DNA of 64,000 nt from positions 91,886,624-91,950,623 of the forward strand of contig CM067373.1 of the NCBI GenBank assembly GCA_034401795.1. Reading direction: 5' to 3'. A program made the position numbers and the translations under genes. Positions 36,844 to 47,200 of this stretch are shown one piece after another. Each line of letters opens with the position of its first letter. Position 1 is the stretch's first letter. This stretch comes from Chaetoderma sp. LZ-2023a (taxonomy: Eukaryota; Mollusca; Caudofoveata; Chaetodermatida; Chaetodermatidae). The notes under the pieces were generated by a model, which worked only from the letters and a program-made list of their open reading frames with translations, did not search any database and was not told where the DNA came from.

Positions 36844-38769
36844 TCACGTTAATGATATCTCCATATAATCCATATTTGCGTTAGGATTGTCAACGTCAAC
36901 GTATCCTGCCATCTCAATCCAGTCGGCAGCCGTCTGGTCGATCTCAATCCGTGCAGTAGCATTAGGCGACGACCCGGCTACCATACTCAGCGGCTCCGGT
37001 AGTGCTGCAGGTCTCCGGGGCTGCTGGGCCTGAACCGGTGGCACACAGATATGAATATTGGCATGATTGTTATCACTGCTATGGGCCGCACATGGCTTGC
37101 AACTTATACAAGACCACATGCATGACAATACGCCACATTTATATAATATAATCACTATAATAAGCAAAACGACGAAGGAGCCAGCCGAATACGACACAAA
37201 AGAGCGTACCCCAATGCCATCGACCATCACTGGGTCGATCGCGGATAATGGTGCTAGCGGCACGTACGTAGATTTTTGTAAATGGTTCCATGGTTGCATT
37301 TTCAAATGATTCACAATCATGGACTGGATAAGAACTCCGGTCACATCCAAATGGGGCATCTCAATGGCCAGGCTAACCCGAGCGTACGTCCGACTGTAAG
37401 ACGCAACAGGCTCGAATCGCCAGCCCTTCCCGCTATAACCACATTCGCCAGACATTAATGCATACACTCCATTACTCACCACACACCGGTCGGTCAGTCG
37501 TCCGTCGCAGTGTATATCCATTGTTTCACCGAACATTTGCAACACTACGCCTATCTTCTTATCGGCAAACAATTTGCTAGATGTTTCATTTGATTCGGAG
37601 AGCTGAATATTACAAGCACTGTCGGTCGTATTGGTTAACAGGCTTACAATGCATGGAACGTGGGTCTTGTCGACCCGTAGTGGACCATGACACACCCGGG
37701 GCTCCTCCCCACAACATTCGGATGGCGTGAAGTACCATCCAGTTTTGGTGTCAAGACCGATGCTGGTCCGCGCGATCAGTACTTGCATGTAGTATCCCCT
37801 CGCAATTAGCGGTTCCGGCCACGCATGCAACCCGTATTCGATATATTCGCCCCCGTCGATTAGCGGTAATGTCGCTACGTAATGGAGTCGCGAGTCGTCT
37901 TTCCATAACGGATACACGACCACGTTGTGGTAGTACCACTGATATGGACGTATCAGTTGATTTCCTATACTAACTTGTTTGGCCACGGAATTGAGGTCAG
38001 CAGGACTGAATAATTCTTCCGTTAGTCTACCTAACTCTAGGGATGGCGTTTGTCTATGAAACTGTGCTGCTGCCTTCTGGTAGCTATACACCACACTTTC
38101 GGCAGAGTCAACGATGTGTCCAAGCCGCACTAATGCGTATAAGTCGGCTTGTCGGGCGGCGTGCACCTTAAACATATCGCTCACGTTTCTAGTTAATTCC
38201 ACTAGGCCAGCGGTAACTTCGTTGATACGGTCAACGTTGGTGTTGATCCCTACGAATGCCAGTTTCACATGGGACGCCAGTTTGTTGGAGAAACGTTCCA
38301 AACGATTCACGTCCTTCATAGCAACTTTGACTACCTCTTTAATTGCATCTATATCACCAGAGGTAGCGGTACCGAATAGAGACGAGGCTATGTCCCCAAC
38401 AAAGTCAAATAAGCCACGTTTGCGTCGTATACTATCCCTGCTCACCATAGTTTGTTGTGTCCTAACAGCGATCTTCTTAATATTGTTAACACGATGTTGT
38501 AAACCGAAAATGTCTTGATAGCGCAACGCAGTCTTTCGACCGATGTTCGCAATAAGAACACGAAACTGCGCTAATCGTTTAAGAAATTGGGCAGGTAAAT
38601 AAGGGTGGTCGATAGACACCACTACAGTCCATTCAGCTCGGATAACGGATATATCCTCGGGTTTAGTTATCATTACCCCGTTCGGTAATCTATGTACACT
38701 AGACGTTCTACATAATCCATTTACTAAACTCACTAGAGCTATCACTACACCTAATCGTAAAATATACAT
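36844..38769 (-). CDS. env: Envelope fusion protein, baculovirus F-like, intact
   Basis: A 641-residue intact frame. It has a hydrophobic signal peptide (residues 1-18) and a furin-type site RRKR at 115-118. This is immediately followed by GLFDFVGDIASSLFG, the fusion-peptide style of baculovirus F and errantivirus Env proteins. Long helical heptad-like stretches (about 135-230), a Cys-containing ectodomain, one membrane segment (about 527-545, FVVLLIIVIILYKCG) and a roughly 95-residue cytoplasmic tail rich in Cys then Pro follow. The product would be cleaved into a small N-terminal and a large membrane-anchored subunit and mediate membrane fusion. It begins about 50 bp after the integrase stop, so expression from a spliced RNA is likely, as in relatives. 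It is notable that env is open while gag and pol are broken. Function in this host is unknown. Confidence 0.92.
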   Translation of the reverse strand: MYILRLGVVIALVSLVNGLCRTSSVHRLPNGVMITKPEDISVIRAEWTVVVSIDHPYLPAQFLKRLAQFRVLIANIGRKTALRYQDIFGLQHRVNNIKKIAVRTQQTMVSRDSIRRKRGLFDFVGDIASSLFGTATSGDIDAIKEVVKVAMKDVNRLERFSNKLASHVKLAFVGINTNVDRINEVTAGLVELTRNVSDMFKVHAARQADLYALVRLGHIVDSAESVVYSYQKAAAQFHRQTPSLELGRLTEELFSPADLNSVAKQVSIGNQLIRPYQWYYHNVVVYPLWKDDSRLHYVATLPLIDGGEYIEYGLHAWPEPLIARGYYMQVLIARTSIGLDTKTGWYFTPSECCGEEPRVCHGPLRVDKTHVPCIVSLLTNTTDSACNIQLSESNETSSKLFADKKIGVVLQMFGETMDIHCDGRLTDRCVVSNGVYALMSGECGYSGKGWRFEPVASYSRTYARVSLAIEMPHLDVTGVLIQSMIVNHLKMQPWNHLQKSTYVPLAPLSAIDPVMVDGIGVRSFVSYSAGSFVVLLIIVIILYKCGVLSCMWSCISCKPCAAHSSDNNHANIHICVPPVQAQQPRRPAALPEPLSMVAGSSPNATARIEIDQTAADWIEMAGYVDVDNPNANMDYMEISLT

Positions 38770-38820
38770 GATTCCACGCGCAGTGATGCTTACTGGTACA
38801 AATTATAGACAGAAGGATAA

Positions 38821-40128
38821 TTAGCGGCGGTTACGTCGCCTTATAACTGCCTCTATACGACTAATGAAGTCATTGTACAGGGCGCGGCCGAACGCGCCAA
38901 TCCTGAGCCGCTTGCTGTCAAACTCGACTTCCGGCACATGACTGCGCTTGCGCATAGAGTAACGAGGCACTGGCAGCCTTTCCATTGGTTCCGGCACACT
39001 CTCGGGTACCTCCTCCGAGCTGTCCATCACCACTGATGGAGGAGTCACGTGAGTTTCCATCGGTGACTCATGGTTTCGAGTCTCACTCGTACCAGGTTGA
39101 CTGATGTTATTATCAACCATCCTACCCCTCTTGCTCACCCCTGGCTCGTTATCAGAAGCTGGTCGCTTCCTACAAGTTCTCTTACCAAGGATTGCCGTAG
39201 GGTCGGATTCTGGCCCATCTTCGGACCTTGGGAGCATTCGCACCCTTGGATGATGGCTATCTCTCGTACCCTTCGCAGGGTTACGAACAGGGTGTGGCCG
39301 TACCTCGTCCCAGCACATTTCTGAGTCGACTACGCGTAACTTAGATATATTCAGCACACGCATCTTCCCAGACCTTTGATGCCGGACGTGAGCCACTGGC
39401 CCATTGATCTTAAAGATCTCATATTCGGGTTCACTATGAGAGGTCAACTTCATGCGTTCCTCCGCCTTTACGACCACCGAATCACCCACCTTAAATACAC
39501 CTGCGTTTGCACGCTTGTCAATCTGCTCACGGTGGACCTCACGAGACCTAGCCGTTTCCATACGAGCGCGCAGTAGGGCATTGTTAAGACTTTCACCCAG
39601 ATCCTGCGACGCGTCTACTGGAATAGCAAACGGCAGTCTCACCCGTCGACCGTATGTCAGATAAAATGGCGTATATCCTGTCGTGGAATGACGAGTACTG
39701 CGATATGCGGTTAACGCCGCACCCAATTCATCCTCCCACGTACGAGAAGCATTGTTAACCCCTTTCTGGATTAAGTCCTTAAGGGTCTGATTGAACCTCC
39801 CGGTACGCCCATTGGTTTGTGGGTGGTAGGGGCTCTATCTTCTGTGGGCGATCCCATGTTCTCTAAACCGCTCTTCTAGCGATTTAGAACAAAATTCCTT
39901 CCCTTGATCCGTAATCACGATCTCAGGGACACCATGACGAGCGACGTACTCGTTGAAGAACTTGTCTTCAACATTTTGAGACGTCTTGGCTGGAATCGGA
40001 TATGCCTCGGCCCACGCAGAACAGTGATCGATCATCGTCATGATATACACATTACCTTTACTCGACTCCAACAGTGGACCTATCAAATCCATGCCAACTA
40101 TCTGACTCGGATAATTGGCCATGGGCAT
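38821..40128 (-). pseudogene. pol: Integrase catalytic core and C-terminus (pol)
   Basis: The retroviral-type integrase core (rve) inserts cDNA into the chromosome. GMDLIGPL carries the first Asp and VITDQGKEF the second. An in-frame TAG (39835-39837) then interrupts, and the frame continues as SPYHPQTNGRTGRFNQTLK. The position that is normally the catalytic Glu (x-E-RFN) is Gly here (GGG codon), so the D,D-35-E triad is incomplete. The C-terminal part (38821-39726) has an SH3/GPY-F-like segment (GPVAHVRHQRSGKMRVLNIS), then a long Pro/Ser-rich basic tail ending in RRRNRR. Both the stop and the missing Glu make this copy inactive. Confidence 0.88.
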
Positions 40129-40129
40129 T

Positions 40130-40955
40130 TCACTGTAACGAGGTCGAGTAGTGACAGGTCGGTTGACCTGGCACGTCGTACACGTCTAGCATACGTATCA
40201 CGTCTTTCCTCAAAGACGTCCACACAAACGAGTCTCTTACCATACCAATGGTCTTTTTCAGACCTTGGTGACCAGCTCGTTCATGAGCTTTCCGGAGCAC
40301 TTTCTCATGGAACAGGGTAGGTAAGACAATTCGGGGGTACTCAGCGTCCAACGCTGAAGGTGTAATTAACGAATATAAAATACCGTTCTTGACCATATAC
40401 TCCTCCGGGGTGTTCTTGAACAACTCCGGGTATTCCCTGGTCTGCTCAGCACACAACTCGTCGTAGGGAATGTCGAATACCTCGAGAGGGACATGCAGCA
40501 ATGCACCCTCGTCTACATCCGGTATGACAAAATCGGCTGTGTCTAAGGTGGCGATCTCCACTGGACGACGCAACCTGGACAACATGTCCGCTCGAATATT
40601 CTTCGAGCCTTGGATGTATTCAATCTTACATCTGTACTCGGCAATCAGCACCGCCCAGCGCTGCACTTTCGTGTTCTTAACTTCTCCCACAAACAAACTC
40701 TTTAGGGGTTTGTGGTCAGTATACACGGTGAACTGCGCGCCAAATAGATACGGTCTAAGCTTCTTTAATGCATATATCACAGCATACGCTTCCTTTTCTA
40801 TTACGGGCCAGTTTAGCTGACTGTCCTTCAGGGTCGAGCTTACGTACTGTATCACTCGTTCTATACCCTTATCATCTACCTGTACCAATATCGCACCTAT
40901 CGCATAGCTGGACGCATCGGTATAAAGCTTATACGGAGCATTTAAATTCGGATAG
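40130..40955 (-). pseudogene. pol: RNase H and integrase zinc-binding region (pol)
   Basis: RNase H removes the RNA strand after reverse transcription. YTDASSYAIGAILVQ (in the frame just before 40888), LNWPVIEKEAYAVIYALKKLRPYLFG, FTVYTDHKPLKSLF and IQGSKNIRADMLSRL are the usual RNase H blocks. Downstream, KAHERAGHQGLKKT supplies the His pair of the integrase HHCC domain; the Cys pair (TCTTC) follows in another frame after about 40190. There are frameshifts at about 40950 (RT to RNase H) and about 40190 (within the zinc domain). No tether or chromodomain is visible. Confidence 0.88.
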
Positions 40956-42015
40956 CGAGAACCGTCTCACTACACAGCAAGTTTTGTAATTTCTTAAACG
41001 CTTGCTGTTCCTCCTTACCCCATTCAAAACGTTTATATTTCTTAGTCAATTCTATCAAAGGCTTAGCAATTTCGGCGTAGCCTTGCACACAAGAGCGGTA
41101 ATAACCTGTAGCGCCCAGGAAACTTCTCACCTCTCCCACGTCGCGGGGCGGTGACATTTCCCTTATGACCTTGACCTTTTGTACCTGAGGAGCCACTCCT
41201 TGTGCAGAAATGCGATATCCTAACAAGTCCACAGACCCACGGGCAAACTCGCATTTCTTTTTCTTAACCTGCAAATTGTATTCCTGAATCCTTCGCATAA
41301 CCTTACGCAAATGCTGTGCATGCTCAGCTGGATTTCTCGAATATACGACTACATCATCAACAAAAACATGCAAATATTTTCCCACGAATTCTCGGAAAAT
41401 ATCGTTCATTGCCCTCTGAAATACGGCACCTGAGTTGCAAAAACCAAACGGCATCCGAACAAAGTCGAACAAACCTTCACTACAAACGAACGCTGTTTTC
41501 TCTATGTCTTGGCTGTCCATCGGTATCTGCCAATAGCCAGACTTCAAGTCCATAGTCGAAAATATTGTTGCGCCGCGCATCGAGTCAAAAATATCAGTTA
41601 TATTCGGTAATGGATAACTGTCTTTGCGACATATAGAATTCAACTTCCTGTAGTCAACACAAAATCTCGTGTCCCCGTCCTTCTTGGGCACTAACGTAAT
41701 GGGCGACGCCCAGGGTGACGATGATGGTCTTATGACGCCCGCTGCCAGCATTTCAGCCACTTGATTCTTGACTATATACTGCTTGGCAAGCGGTAGACGG
41801 TAGGCTTTCTGCCTTATAGGAAACGCATCTCCTGTTGGTACCGTACACTTCACTTTGGGGACCAATCCTAGTGTTTGGACGAGCCGTATCAAAGTTATCC
41901 TCAAAGTCCTCAAGCACTTTGTCGATAGCTTTATATCCGGTCGTTTCTTTACAACTCCCATACACATAATTCGTCTGTTCCCTATAGGGATATTCAAAGG
42001 GATATACCTGGCCAA
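40942..42015 (-). pseudogene. pol: Reverse transcriptase (pol)
   Basis: RNA-dependent DNA polymerase of the element. Blocks visible: SSPWASPITLVPKKDGDTRFCVDYRKLN (split here only for reading), YPLPNITDIFD, FSTMDLKSGYWQIPM, FDFVRMPFGFCNSGAVFQRAMN and the catalytic FVDD box in VFVDDVVVYS (YVDD-type), then LGYRISAQG and FLGATGYYR of the connection. The frame is continuous from about 41885 to 40942. It is joined to the protease by a frameshift near 41885 and to RNase H by another near 40950. Gypsy/Metaviridae type by motif style. Confidence 0.93.
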
Positions 42016-42396
42016 ACCATACTACTACTTTGGCCTGATAGTCAATCTTTGCATTTCCCAAGTGCAAAGCGTCCGCCCCAAGCAAACATTCATGCCTCAT
42101 CCTTGCTACTACCGTACTCGGAATAGGACGGGCGTTACTGAATTTTACCTGGGTCTCCCCCAAAAGTTTTATTGGGGAACCATTTACTGCCAAGAGCGTC
42201 TTCGCCCTTTTTAATGGCCTAGCATTCAACATGCTACGCATATATCCTTGCGAATCAAGGATGTGCTAGCACCAGTATCCACTAAGGCATGCAGGTACTT
42301 ACCCTGATCCGATGGACTGTTTTTATCCAATCCTAGACGGATTAGAAACCGCTCGGTCGGTATGCTTACCAACGGTCTCCTCCGTCCTTGTTTAAC
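41753..42396 (-). pseudogene. pro: Retropepsin-like protease (pol N-terminus)
   Basis: An aspartic protease of the retropepsin family that would cleave Gag and Pol. The active-site motif LVDTGAST is encoded at 42265-42279 in the -1 frame relative to gag. That frame is open back to the slippery site at 42390-42396 and then shifts at about 42241, continuing as AKTLLAVNGSPIKLLGE, ECLLGADALHLGNAKIDY (the usual LLG(A/S)D flap-strand region). The break near 42241 inactivates this copy. Confidence 0.8.
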
Positions 42397-43981
42397 GAAG
42401 GGCTCCTTCGTCCACTAACAATTTCTGCGTAACTGTCTTGATGGGAGGATGAGTCCTGTCCGACACCGTATGAATAACGGCCATGCTCATCCGTCCCTTC
42501 ACCGGTCAACACGAATCCATCGTGGTCCTCATACTCGTCCCGACTGCGCATTTGATTGTTTATATCTTTCCGGAGGTTTCGTGAGCAGTCTCGTGGTGTG
42601 ACGTTTCTCTCCGGATGCCGTCGGTCGACGATGTCGATGTCCATGTCGTCGGTGCGTGGCCACTTGATGGACTTGTGTGCGGGTGGACCTCTTGATGGGC
42701 AGTCCCTCACGTAGTGGCCGTCTTTGCCACACCCGAAACACTTTACCGTTATGGCAGGAGTTGGCTGCCGTTTCATGTACTCCCCAAAACAATGCTGGGC
42801 CACATGTCCTTCTCTCCCGCACTGGGAACAGGTAATCGGCGGCGCCCGTCGCTGTTGTCGGGGTCGTTGGGCAGCCTGTCTGTCGACATTCTCCCGCGGC
42901 TGCATCAGTTGACGGCAGTCACTTTTGTAATGTCCCGTCCTACCACAGTTATAGCAGGTTATATGCTGCAGGTTCTTGTTTCCTTCGGCTGTTCTTGGAG
43001 AGGGTGGAGTGCGTCGTTTCATTGGTGGAGATACAGCTTTCTTCTCCGGCTTTGCTTGCCTGGGTGCCGGTCTTGGAGCTTCTTCAGCAATCTGTAAATC
43101 GTTGACAAGGCCACAGAGCTGTTCTACCATCTTGCTCTGCTGAGCAATTTGTCGCTTTAAAGTCTTGACTACACGCCAAATCTCTCTCTCCTCGTCCGGC
43201 TCCAGTACATTCACCTCCATCCCTTCTTCCTGGCGCTCATCATCTATTTTCATCGCCCTCAGCAGGTCATTGCACGTTTCCTCTTCCTCAGCTATCTCAA
43301 TCGCCCGGGTCAATGTTGTGGCGCACTTCCTGATTATCCTTTTGCTTAGCCGTCTATCACTTAACGCCTTCAGATATATTCCCAATATAGTACGGCGGTT
43401 GTCGTCATTCTCTGTGGGATAAGCTTGGCTGCTAAGCTCCTTGTACCTTCTGTTAAAGGTAATGATTGTTTCATTGCGCCATTGTCGCACTCCTTCCAGA
43501 TCATACTTGATCCGTTCTCCTTCGTTTGCTGACACGAAGTTCAGCGTGATGTAGTCTCGAAATTCATCGAAGGAGACATCCTCTCTCACCTTTCCCACCA
43601 AGAACCCATCAATGGCTCTCGACAATTGTCCTCGGCAGCTCTCGACAATTGTCCTCGGGCTGCCCGCATTATGATATAGGCAGGTATACCTTCAAGCCAT
43701 CCCTCGTTTGCTACCCATGCTCGTCGAGTCTCGTCGAGGAAGGTTCTCACCTCCTCCGGCACCACTCCGTCACAGGGTTGTATGCGGTAGATCGTGTCCT
43801 GGATCTCCCTCCGGTACACCCGCTCGGCTTCCCGACGGTTACTGCTTTCAATAATGGCTCCCGCCATTGCTACACCCATCGTCTGCATAGCGACGACGGT
43901 TTCCGGTCGAAGCTGGTGTGCTACTGGTACTTCCATGGGTGGCACGGCAGGGTCAAGGCCTCGCTTGGCTGGTGTTGCCAT
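42366..43981 (-). pseudogene. gag: Gag polyprotein with three CCHC knuckles
   Basis: Structural protein that packages RNA. Starts at ATG 43981. The N-terminal frame (43981-43586) continues into a 419-residue frame ending at TAA 42366-42368. The two are separated by a 23-bp tandem duplication (43615-43660) that shifts the frame. The capsid-like region carries WRNETIITFNRRYKEL, and a Lys/Pro linker precedes three zinc knuckles: CYNCGRTGHYKSDC, CSQCGREGHVAQHC and CFGCGKDGHYVRDC. An acidic Ser/Asp tail closes it. Without the duplication, Gag would be about 530 residues, a normal length. Confidence 0.9.
42390..42396 (-). promoter_or_regulatory. Candidate -1 ribosomal frameshift site GTTAAAC
   Basis: On the coding strand the heptamer G TTA AAC is in the gag frame (Ser-Leu-Asn) about 25 bases before the gag stop, and the -1 frame opened by slippage runs directly into protease (DTGAS). 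GUUAAAC is a known slippery heptamer in nidoviruses. The position fits gag-to-pro frameshifting. No downstream pseudoknot was tested. Confidence 0.55.
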
Positions 43982-43990
43982 TCTTCGTTT

Positions 43991-44203
43991 TTATTGATAA
44001 TGAAAGCTGACAACGATTCTTTGAAGACGGGGTTGCTCGGGGCAGACTACTTCTGTAGTTATCTTCACGGCAGCACCCGCGCAACACTCGCGATGCCGTA
44101 TGATACGGGTGCTCTCTGACAACTTTGCAGCGTTTATGAATTCTTGTACTCGGTCCCCCAGGTCCTCTAGTATTACTACGCCCGGCCGGTCTGCTTGGGC
44201 CAA
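43991..44203 (-). CDS. Short leader ORF upstream of gag
   Basis: A 70-residue frame starting about 50 bases inside the 5' LTR boundary and ending 10 bases before, and in the same frame as, the gag start. It may be a real leader peptide, a Gag N-terminal extension closed by one stop, or chance. No domain is recognised. Confidence 0.3.
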   Translation of the reverse strand: MAQADRPGVVILEDLGDRVQEFINAAKLSESTRIIRHRECCAGAAVKITTEVVCPEQPRLQRIVVSFHYQ

Positions 44204-44239
44204 ATGCTACGTACTCACTGTGTTCAGTTACTCTGGATC

Positions 44240-44257
44240 CTGGCGGTGGCTCGCCAC
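44240..44257 (-). promoter_or_regulatory. Primer binding site candidate
   Basis: Immediately inside the 5' LTR, the coding strand reads TGGCGAGCCACCGCCAGG, starting with TGG (complement of a tRNA CCA end). The position and start fit a tRNA primer site. I cannot name the tRNA. Confidence 0.6.
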
Positions 44258-45630
44258 TGAAGATTTCTGATGTCTTCTTCTGACTCTATCTAATTGTGAT
44301 CACTTCGACTTCGGTAAGGCCTGTATGTGTGGTTGCTGCGACAACCGGTCTTACCGACGACGAAAGTGATGGATACCAGCTCGCCTCGTTTGTAGATGAA
44401 GGTAACGATATTTCTGTCTGTATCCGGGCCTGATCTGACTATTCTAATCGAAGATAATGGTAAGCTACGGTGGTCTTCCGTAGATGCCAGAGTAATGCTA
44501 TAGAAAACACAAACTCGTGCCTTGAGGTAAAGTATCAAGGTGATGGCTTTATTCTCTTAACTCTAACTATACTATAATATACTTTGAGCAAAAGTGACTT
44601 ATACTGTCACAACAGAAGCTATAATAAACTTATTTATTTGATTCAGTTTTCCTACTTGCAACGATTTAAGAATTCAATTCAACGTTTCCCTAACTGACTA
44701 GCATTACTCTCAGTCGCTCTGATCTGATATGCTATTCAATTAACTCTTGCCTACTGAAAATACATTCAGCAAGAATTTTATGAGGTGCGAGGCGGACCGG
44801 ACTCCCGCTTAAAAGTTAGTCCCCCTTTTATACTATTTCAGTTCCTATACTCCCTCCATCTTGGTTTCGCACCGCCGGAGGCTGCTCTGATTCTCATTGG
44901 ATTATGACATCATTTTGATCAATCAAAACCCCGACCCTCCCTCCCCGGGAGGATGCTTTCTTCCTAGCACTTGCGGTTTGGCTGGTTCTTGAGTAATGGG
45001 ATCTGTCATTCCCCTAACTTTATTTTAGAATTTCCAGCTGCTTCCCATGATAGAATGACGGATGCTTGTTTGATAGCAATTTCCGATTTGTGTACCTAAC
45101 GCTATAATGACGGATGCTTGTTTGATAGCAAGGTTCGATTTGTGTATCTCCCATGTCAGAATGACGGATGCTTGTTTGGTAGCAAGTTCCGATTTGTGTA
45201 CCTTACGCCTACCATTGCCTACCAGTCGACAGTCGACCGCTTGTTCGCTTATAGGATGCTAAAGTTATCGGTAAACAAGTTACAATTCCTCTTAGCCTGA
45301 CTGATTACTTTTCGGCTTATCTTCTCAAGCTTTCGTGAGAATACAGATTCCAGCCTGGTGCCACCCACTCTGCCAATTATCCAGCGCTGATAACGTATAC
45401 ATTCCCCTTACAAAGACGCTATGGACGGTGCCAGTTATCCAGTGCTATAATATATATCCTAATACTAAGATGCTATAGACGATGATCAGTGCATCTAAAT
45501 ATACCCCGTGACATAGTCTCTTAGTAGCTCACCTGGTATTCAAACATGAATCGTGCTCGGGCGTACTCCTCGTACATATAAGATGTCCAGCGGGGTCATG
45601 ACCTCCCCACAAGACAGTCCCATATCTACA
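44258..45630 (-). repeat. 5' LTR
   Basis: 1373 bp. Differs from the 3' LTR by scattered substitutions, a 2-4 base indel near 44781 and a 55-bp segment at 45437-45491 that looks like a local duplication (TTATCCAG.GCT units). Confidence 0.93.
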
Positions 45631-45634
45631 AGGT
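45631..45634. repeat. Target site duplication AGGT, right
   Basis: AGGT directly after the LTR end; matches 35014-35017. Confidence 0.75.
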
Positions 45635-45739
45635 GAAGCAATAATGCCCGTGTTTGCTTGTCATTTGCTTTTCCCGCAGCATCCAAGTAGATTGTAAATC
45701 TAACACTCCTTATAGACCTTTTCACTCTATCAATCCATT

Positions 45740-46090
45740 GCATGACGTTATAATTAACTACGCGACGTGTAGAAGGACATAACAATCAATGACGCCATGA
45801 ATGACGTAGATAAGTACGTTACGAACATATTTGAAGACGGGCCATGCGTTGTTGTACCAATTGTATGTCTGTACTATTTAATAAATATCCTGTTGAATAT
45901 TTTGAAACTAATTTGACTGGGCGCTGTTGCTGCCATATTACAAAATATTCAACAACTTAACTGTAAAGTGTTCACGAAAATGATAGTTATGGCATTCGGG
46001 GATCAATCAATTCCAACACGTCGAAGTGTGGGCGGAGCTTAGTTAGCGATGGGCGGGGCACAACTGGAAAGGTCCATTGGAGCCCAATGA
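45740..46090. repeat. Repeat family R1, partial copy
   Basis: Contains AATTGTATGTCTGTACTATTT, GAATATTTTGAAACTAATTT, GACTGGGCGCTGTTGCTGCC, a shortened foldback arm, and GGGCGGAGCTTAGTTAG, in the same order as 17868-18100. Confidence 0.75.
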
Positions 46091-46779
46091 GTTGCATCTG
46101 CATCTGCATCGAATGGAGGTAAGTTCATATACATAGCCATGTGGATATTGTCCACATATGGTACACGTGAACTTAGAATATTCAGCCGAAGAACTTCACT
46201 AGCGGATGACTTTAGCTACACTGAAAATTATTTTAATTACCGTGAACTGTCAATCGCTTAAACACCAGATTTACAATACTTTTCGTCGTCACTATTTATA
46301 GTATTATGTAAGCAAAACAAGCGTGATTAGAAGATATATTATTTACTATATCAAGTCAATATATGTATTAACTTATAACCATAAAATTAAGATATAAGAA
46401 CTTTACTAAAACTACTGACTTTGATATAACATGACCACTCTTTGAAAATGTGTTTGTATGCTACGAGAGATGGGTCAGAATGACCTTTGATACATTGGAT
46501 ATAAAGAAGCTTACTTAAAGAGTTAGAAGGTGAAAGTTGGATCTGCACGTCTAGAAGATGGTTAGCCAAATATGAACTTCCATCTCCACATACTATCATA
46601 CTATCAATGATACTCCACTCACAAAAAACACTTGGAGGAATACAGCAAACTCAGCCATTGACAGATATTGGCTAAACATCTCAAATGTGAAATTGAACTA
46701 TACCCATCGATGAGAATATCATAAGAAAAAGTTACGTTCAGCCGTCCATGCCTAGTAACAACATCAATCAGCCATAGTC
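46091..46779. other. Noncoding stretch
   Basis: AT-rich. Possible weak remnants of the LINE that continues at 46780; otherwise nothing. Confidence 0.4.
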
Positions 46780-47160
46780 CAAGAGATGTTACAGAGCGCC
46801 AGTGTAGAATTGGATAGTGACAGGCACATTTAAGTTACAGACAAGCAGAAGATGGAATCATGGCTCAGTACCTGATCAAAAATGCCTATTATGCCTAGAT
46901 TAATGTGAGCCCATTGAAGACTTTATGCTAAGCTGCTCTGCAAGCCAATCAGTTAGACAACCTGTTCTGAAGCAGATACTGACCGAACTGCAGGATAGTG
47001 TATGTAGTGACTCAAATTACTGACAACCTTTCAAGAGGATGAACGTATGATGCACAGCTTTCTCTTGGACACAAGTCAAGCAGAACTACCTACAAATATA
47101 ACCCATCAACTTGAATTACACACGCAGATTCTGTTATGCCTTCTACCAGTTCAGATAAAA
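46780..47160 (+). pseudogene. LINE 3' end fragment
   Basis: Reads WIVTGTFKLQTSRRWNHG, QKCLLC, a stop, then CEPIEDFMLSCSA in one frame. This is the CxxC..H/C-type C-terminal zinc segment typical of several LINE families (compare CRLCQ..FHC in the decayed LINE at 29.5 kb). Stops within it show it is dead. Confidence 0.6.
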
Positions 47161-47181
47161 AAGGCTATCACAGCTACCTGC

Positions 47182-47200
47182 GGGGGGGGGGGGGGGGGGG
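47182..47200. repeat. Poly-G run
   Basis: 19 consecutive G. Confidence 0.9.

Larger units (their letters stand above)
35018..45630 (-). mobile_element. Full-length LTR retroelement with env (Metaviridae, errantivirus-like)
   Basis: A 10.6 kb element transcribed on the minus strand: 5' LTR 44258-45630, gag, pro, RT, RNase H, integrase, env, 3' LTR 35018-36335. Flanked by AGGT. LTRs start TGTAGATATG and end AAATCTTCA on the coding strand and differ by few substitutions and small indels, so insertion was recent. gag and pol are broken by several frameshifts and one stop, whereas env is intact. Gene order and a furin-cleaved fusion env place it with env-bearing Gypsy elements, which are endogenous retrovirus-like elements of invertebrates. 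Confidence 0.92.

Noticed and set aside
42714-43097. Plus-strand frames across gag
   Set aside because: Antisense shadows of the zinc-knuckle region.
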